This document shows positions 59,912 to 64,000 of a stretch of 64,000 bases of DNA, in pieces (positions within the stretch are counted from its first letter, which is position 1; every line of letters begins with the position of its first letter). Location: contig JAITEB010000015.1 of NCBI GenBank assembly GCA_031282245.1, forward strand, positions 62,001 through 126,000. Reading direction: 5' to 3'. This DNA is from Oscillospiraceae bacterium (GTDB taxonomy: Bacteria; Bacillota; Clostridia; Oscillospirales; Ruminococcaceae). The translations under genes and the position numbers were made by a program. The notes beneath the pieces are model-generated. The model was given only the letters and a program-made list of their open reading frames with translations. It did no database searches and had not been told where the DNA came from.

Positions 59912-61324
59912 TCAAAACCGGAAATAAATAAACGGGTTGAAAGAACCGTCGACCAGATAGGCTGTAACCGCCACCAGCAAGGCCCCCACCGCCAGCGGCT
60001 CAAGCACGCCAAAGATTTCTTTGAATTTTCTTCCAAGTTTTTCTGATACAAGCGCCGGAAACCTTGTCGCGCCTATCGCGCCGATTATCAAAGGCAGGGC
60101 AAAGCTTCTCAAATAATAAAGTGAATCCGCGCCGGCTATCCCCTGCGCCCCCGCGCCGAACATCAGAGCGATTTTTGAGAAAGCCAAGCCAATGTTTGCC
60201 GTGTCAAAAAATACCCAGCTTATCAGCACTGTCAACAGAACATACGCATGCGTCAAGAAAACCGGAAGCGTTTTCAGCGGTTTTTTGAGGGCGAATTTTT
60301 CCAGTATAAGCAAAATAGCAAAATACAGCCCCCAGAAAATAAAATTCCAGTCCGCGCCGTGCCAGAAACCCGTCAAAAGCCACACGACAAATATATTAAA
60401 AACATTTCGCGGGACGCTGACCCGGTTGCCGCCAAGCGGGATATAAACATAGTCGCGGAACCAACCGGACAGACTGATATGCCATCGCCGCCAGAACTCC
60501 GTTATGCTGTCCGCAATATATGGATAATTAAAATTTTCCATAAAGTCAAACCCGAAAATCTTTCCAAGCCCGATGGCCATGTCGCTGTAACCGGAGAAGT
60601 CAAAATAAATCTGCAAAGCAAAGGCGACGGCATAAAGCCAGACAGCCAGAACCGTCCGTTCGTTTGAGTTTTTTAAAGTCTCGACAAGTTCGCCCAAAAC
60701 GTTCGCAATCAGGATTTTTTTGCCAAGCCCCAAAACAAAGCGCCGCACGCCCTGCGCAAATTTCGCAAGAGAGTGCTCGCGTTTTGACAAAGCCTCCGCG
60801 ATGTCCGAATAGCGCACGATAGGCCCCGCAATCAGCTGCGGGAAAAACGTCACATAGGTCGCAAAGTCCAGATAATTTTTTTGAACCTGCGTCTTCCCCC
60901 TGTAAAGATCAAACGGATAGCTTAAAATCTGAAAGCTGTAAAAGCTTATCCCAATGGGCATAACAAGCCGGAGCAGCCCGAGATTTACGCCGGGTATCAG
61001 GTTGATATTGCTTATAAAAAAATTGGTGTACTTAAAGAAAACCAAAACGCCGATAATAATTACAACTGTGGCGGCGACCGTTTTTTTTGCGGCGGCTTTG
61101 CCGCGCCAGCGCTCGATCAAAAGGCCCGAAGCCCAGCCGACCAGGGACTGCGCCAGCATAAGCGCGACATACGAAGGCTCTCCCCAGGCGTAGAAAACAA
61201 AGCTTGCCAGAAGCAAAAACCTGTTCCGGTATTTTGGGGAGCCATTCTTCATAGGGATTAAAAAATAAACGGCTATTACAATGGGCAGAAAATAAAACAA
61301 AAACGTCACACTGGAAAATAGCAA
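59912..61324 (-). CDS. MBOAT family O-acyltransferase
   Basis: A 470-residue multi-pass protein of the AlgI/PatA/DltB-like MBOAT group. The start MLFSSVTFLFYFLP is typical. Active-site region: FWRRWHISLSGWFRDYVYIPLGGNR and the invariant His in WLLTGFWHGADWNFIFWG. It passes an acyl group, usually acetyl, across the membrane for attachment to surface polymer. The TTG at 61324 has AAAGGAAG 7 nt upstream. It is first in the MBOAT-DUF4358-DHHW operon. Confidence 0.94.
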   Translation of the reverse strand: MLFSSVTFLFYFLPIVIAVYFLIPMKNGSPKYRNRFLLLASFVFYAWGEPSYVALMLAQSLVGWASGLLIERWRGKAAAKKTVAATVVIIIGVLVFFKYTNFFISNINLIPGVNLGLLRLVMPIGISFYSFQILSYPFDLYRGKTQVQKNYLDFATYVTFFPQLIAGPIVRYSDIAEALSKREHSLAKFAQGVRRFVLGLGKKILIANVLGELVETLKNSNERTVLAVWLYAVAFALQIYFDFSGYSDMAIGLGKIFGFDFMENFNYPYIADSITEFWRRWHISLSGWFRDYVYIPLGGNRVSVPRNVFNIFVVWLLTGFWHGADWNFIFWGLYFAILLILEKFALKKPLKTLPVFLTHAYVLLTVLISWVFFDTANIGLAFSKIALMFGAGAQGIAGADSLYYLRSFALPLIIGAIGATRFPALVSEKLGRKFKEIFGVLEPLAVGALLVAVTAYLVDGSFNPFIYFRF

Positions 61325-61384
61325 TTGACATCTTCCTTTCAAGCGCCGGGATTGTCATACGCGGCGGGCAAACGCATTTCGTCC

Positions 61385-62059
61385 CTATAGAGTTTCCAGC
61401 ATTGCCAAAACGACAGAAGAAGAAATTTCGGCGGCTCTCTGAACAAAGTCATAATAGACCTCTCCCGCACCGTCATCCGCGCTGTCGGAGACGCAGCGCA
61501 CCACCACAAAAGGCGCGCCGTTGAGCGCTGAGCAATGGCCGACCGCCGCGCCTTCCATTTCGACGCAGAGCGGGTTGCTTATTTTGATTATATCCTGCTT
61601 TTTTTGCGCGTCTGATATAAACTGGTCTCCGGAAGAAATTCGTCCTTTGTAGTATTTTATACCCAGCCTAGCGCAAGCTTCCCCCGCAGCCAAAACAAGC
61701 CTGTTATCTGCAGGGACTTCATCAGTCAGGTAACCTTCAGGCATAAACAGGTCGTGATAAGCGACGCTTTCAGAGATTACCACATCAAGAGGCTTTAAAA
61801 AGTCTTTAATTCCCCCCGCGACGCCTGTGTTAATAATACAATCGGGCGAATAGCGGCAGAACATCGTCTGGCAGACGCAGGCGGCGTTGACTTTACCTAT
61901 CCCGCAAGTCGCCGCGACGACTTTCCGCCCTCCGATACGGCCTGAAATAAACTCCATCCCCGCAACGCGGAGAAGCTCCCGGTCTTCGATTTTGGCGGCA
62001 ATCATGGCGGTTTCTTTTTCAAGCGCGCCGATAATCCCAATTATTTTTTCTTCTCGCAT
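61385..62059 (-). CDS. mtnN: 5'-methylthioadenosine/S-adenosylhomocysteine nucleosidase
   Basis: A 224-residue MTA/SAH nucleosidase. It has Glu14 in GIIGALEKET, CGIGKVNAA, the substrate Glu in CVEMEGAAVGH and the catalytic Asp in RCVSDSADD. It hydrolyses MTA, SAH and 5'-deoxyadenosine to adenine and the sugar, feeding methionine salvage and AI-2 formation. It lies 60 bp upstream of the MBOAT gene, perhaps in one transcript, though functionally unrelated. Confidence 0.95.
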   Translation of the reverse strand: MREEKIIGIIGALEKETAMIAAKIEDRELLRVAGMEFISGRIGGRKVVAATCGIGKVNAACVCQTMFCRYSPDCIINTGVAGGIKDFLKPLDVVISESVAYHDLFMPEGYLTDEVPADNRLVLAAGEACARLGIKYYKGRISSGDQFISDAQKKQDIIKISNPLCVEMEGAAVGHCSALNGAPFVVVRCVSDSADDGAGEVYYDFVQRAAEISSSVVLAMLETL

Positions 62060-62212
62060 TTGGGCTTTCTCTCCTGAATCTTTTTATCATAGTATAATAT
62101 TTTTCTGCCAATGTAAACTGTTTTAAGCAAAATTTATACAATTATCACAATGCTTGTTATATTATAGAGATTTAATACATGTTGTATATCTCTCTGACGA
62201 TTCTTCGCGCAA

Positions 62213-62246
62213 AAACGGGGACGCTGTTAAATTCGCGTCCCCGTTT
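62213..62246 (-). terminator. Terminator after the PASTA pseudokinase gene
   Basis: AAACGGGGACGC (62213-62224) and GCGTCCCCGTTT (62235-62246) form a perfect 12-bp stem with a 10-nt loop, just after the stop at 62264. The minus-strand side runs into TTTTTGCGCG. Confidence 0.75.
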
Positions 62247-62263
62247 CATGTCCGCACGGCAAA

Positions 62264-64000
62264 TTATGGCGTGGCTTCGATAAAAATTTCGGATTGAGTA
62301 TTGTAATAAGGCCAGGGGTTTTCGGTTTCCGGAGCCGTATTTCCGGCGTTCCCCGCTTCCCCGCCGATAATCTCAATTGAGCCGGCGCCGCTCGTCAGAT
62401 CCTCCTCGCCGGAGGATTCCGGCTCTTTGCCCATGCTGATCATAACAGTCACAGAGTCGCCGCTGCGGCTGTAGCGCACAACCCGGCCTTCTTCGATAGA
62501 GTCGCTGTATATATCAGTAAACTTGTAGTCTTCTATCTCAAGGCTGGCAAGCTGGGCGGCCGCGTCGCTTTTTGTCCATCCGGTCATGTCGGGAATGGGG
62601 ATGGGACCTGTGCTGACTGTAAAAATAATCGTGACGGGCTTTGATTCGGTGACGACTGTTCCCGGCTCGACATCCTGGTCGATAATCATGCCCGACGGAT
62701 AAGTTCCGCTGTGCTTTCTAATCGGCTCGCCCAGGAAGAAAAACTTCTGGTAACCGTCTTCGTATATAATAGCGTCATAGCGCTTTGTAGTAAAATTTGG
62801 AATCTTATACTCACGCTCGGCCTCACTGCTGACGGGGGCGGATGAACTGGATTCGGCGGCGTTCTGTTTCCTTGCGCTGTCAAGCGCCCTGATGACAAAC
62901 TGCATACCGATAAGCAAAACGACCGCCGTAACGAACATTGCGGCGAGAGTATACGGCAGGGTGCCCTTTCTTCTCTTTTTGCGGGGCGCGTTTTCGGGAG
63001 TTATCCCCCTGGAAAAGTCAACCTGCTTGGTCATGGCTTTGTTTTTCCTGTAATCGCCCGGGCCATGCTTTAATATTTCGCTGAAAATATCAATGGTCTC
63101 AATGCGCTGATCCGGCTCGACGGTCATAGCCCTGCCGATAGCGGCTGAGACATTCTTTGGCACGGACGGCTCGGCGACAGCGGCCGGAAGCAGCTCGTCA
63201 TTTACTTTTCTTTCTATTGATTCCTGCGGGGCAACGCCCGTTAAAGTCCGGTAAAGCGCCGCCGCAACAGAGTAAACGTCCGTCCATGTTCCCTGCCAGC
63301 TTGTGACGTTGTACTGCTCCGGCGCGGCATAGCCGGGGAAAATCTCGGCCTCAAGCTCGGATTTGAGTGTGCGCACAGAAGAAATGCAGAAGCCCGTCAG
63401 ACGAAGGCTGCCCTCTGTGTCTATCAAAATTGTCTGCGGACTGATCCCCCTGTGCACAAGATTGTTGTTGTGCAGGTCCGAAAGGGTATCCAGCAGCGGC
63501 TCAAAAATCACCGAAGCGTGCCTGTATTCCAGCCGGCCGCCGTCAATATTGCCCAGAAACTGTTCAAGCGTGATAGATTCTATATATTCCAAAACGGCAT
63601 AAATAGTGTTGTTTTGCTCGAAAATATCCAGCACGGGGACAATCCCGCCCGTGTTCTTTCTGCCGCGCAGAACTGTGTACATATCTGAAAAATCTATTTT
63701 CAGCGTCTTGAACTGGGACAGGCTTTCGCCGTACGGCACAAGGGCGTTGCCGGAGCTTCTGCTCGCCATGGAAAAGGGCATAAATTCACGTATCCAGACT
63801 TTGCCGCTTTTCTGGCCGTCAAAGCCTATATAGGTAATTCCCTCGCTGTTGGAGGAAATATAATTCCCGACAAGATATCTGTTTTCTGCAAGGGAAGTAT
63901 TGGGCGGCAGCGCCCTCCAGTCGCGGATGGGGTTTGCGTTGTTAAAACGGCAGTAAGGGCACATCAGGCCGCCGGGCAGTTCCTCCATGCAGTTCATACA
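62264..64000 (-). CDS. Zinc-ribbon/kinase-like/PASTA membrane protein, predicted pseudokinase (5' end missing)
   Basis: 579 codons including the stop are visible and the frame continues past base 64000. The very edge encodes CMNCMEELPGGLMCPYC, a zinc ribbon that normally starts a few residues after the initiator. Then comes a Ser/Thr-kinase-like domain (about 35-300), a basic stretch KKRRKG, one membrane helix and two PASTA-like repeats outside. The kinase fold keeps the alpha-C Glu region, HRG...L and APEQ, but the VAIK lysine is Arg (KVWIREF, 63788-63790), the HRD Asp is Gly (VHRGISPQ, 63446-63448) and the DFG Asp is Gly (TGFC, 63392-63394). It is therefore predicted catalytically dead and may be a cell-wall sensor or scaffold. 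Confidence 0.88.
   Translation of the reverse strand, partial: CMNCMEELPGGLMCPYCRFNNANPIRDWRALPPNTSLAENRYLVGNYISSNSEGITYIGFDGQKSGKVWIREFMPFSMASRSSGNALVPYGESLSQFKTLKIDFSDMYTVLRGRKNTGGIVPVLDIFEQNNTIYAVLEYIESITLEQFLGNIDGGRLEYRHASVIFEPLLDTLSDLHNNNLVHRGISPQTILIDTEGSLRLTGFCISSVRTLKSELEAEIFPGYAAPEQYNVTSWQGTWTDVYSVAAALYRTLTGVAPQESIERKVNDELLPAAVAEPSVPKNVSAAIGRAMTVEPDQRIETIDIFSEILKHGPGDYRKNKAMTKQVDFSRGITPENAPRKKRRKGTLPYTLAAMFVTAVVLLIGMQFVIRALDSARKQNAAESSSSAPVSSEAEREYKIPNFTTKRYDAIIYEDGYQKFFFLGEPIRKHSGTYPSGMIIDQDVEPGTVVTESKPVTIIFTVSTGPIPIPDMTGWTKSDAAAQLASLEIEDYKFTDIYSDSIEEGRVVRYSRSGDSVTVMISMGKEPESSGEEDLTSGAGSIEIIGGEAGNAGNTAPETENPWPYYNTQSEIFIEATP

Noticed and set aside
1..64000. CRISPR arrays, tRNA or rRNA genes, insertion sequences
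   Set aside because: Reading both strands I saw no regularly spaced repeats, no tRNA-like T-loop/CCA ends, no rRNA stretches and no transposase gene.

Overview
The window reads as one contiguous piece of a Clostridia chromosome. Supporting this are a spoIIM sporulation gene, Shine-Dalgarno sites of the AGGAGG type with frequent TTG and GTG starts, butyrate-type acyl-CoA chemistry with EtfAB, and families common in gut or anaerobic Oscillospirales-like bacteria (DUF4358, DHHW, DUF421/DUF4363, TraX). Placement below class is inference. I saw no rRNA, tRNA, CRISPR array, insertion sequence or prophage. Most of the window has medium G+C; about 36.6-40.4 kb is visibly AT-rich and looks acquired.

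Region 1 (1-12.5 kb): livH and livM (Liv-type ABC permeases, running off the left edge) are divergent from a large acyl-CoA cluster: KAS III-like condensing enzyme, CoA-transferase, alpha/beta hydrolase, FabG-like reductase, a divergent TetR gene, thiolase, MaoC hydratase, a second alpha/beta hydrolase, acyl-CoA dehydrogenase, etfB and etfA. These genes can form a complete C2-elongation/reduction cycle passing through (R)-3-hydroxyacyl-CoA instead of the usual (S) route. Three copies of a TGACA-N4-TGTCA operator lie between the transporter and the pathway, just downstream of two recognisable sigma-A promoters.

Region 2 (12.6-27.1 kb): a papain-like protein and a lipoprotein; a 2465-residue cyclic beta-1,2-glucan synthase; a polar amino-acid ABC transporter whose operon is interrupted by a hicAB toxin-antitoxin pair; and a GH42 beta-galactosidase.

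Region 3 (27.2-35.3 kb): spoIIM, a Xer-type recombinase with substituted catalytic residues, a DUF624 membrane protein, an intact Xer recombinase, a TraX-family protein, an ABC-F ATPase and gpsA.

Region 4 (35.4-44.1 kb): a MacB-like permease and adaptor lacking an ATPase, the AT-rich DUF421/DUF4363 segment, a DUF815 ATPase, and three exported proteins (M23 peptidase, RCC1-repeat lipoprotein, Glu/Ser/Thr-rich lipoprotein). Two of these share a duplicated upstream element.

Region 5 (44.2-64 kb): mgtA behind a 250-nt leader that encodes a short peptide and can fold over the start region; a flavoprotein; a five-gene sugar operon (two GH65 phosphorylases, binding protein, two permeases) with a LacI regulator; an MBOAT/DUF4358/DHHW surface-acylation operon; mtnN; and, at the right edge, a PASTA-domain protein whose kinase domain has lost all three key catalytic residues.

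The strongest leads are the mgtA leader, the operator-linked (R)-type acyl-CoA cluster, the pseudokinase, and the substituted Xer protein next to spoIIM.
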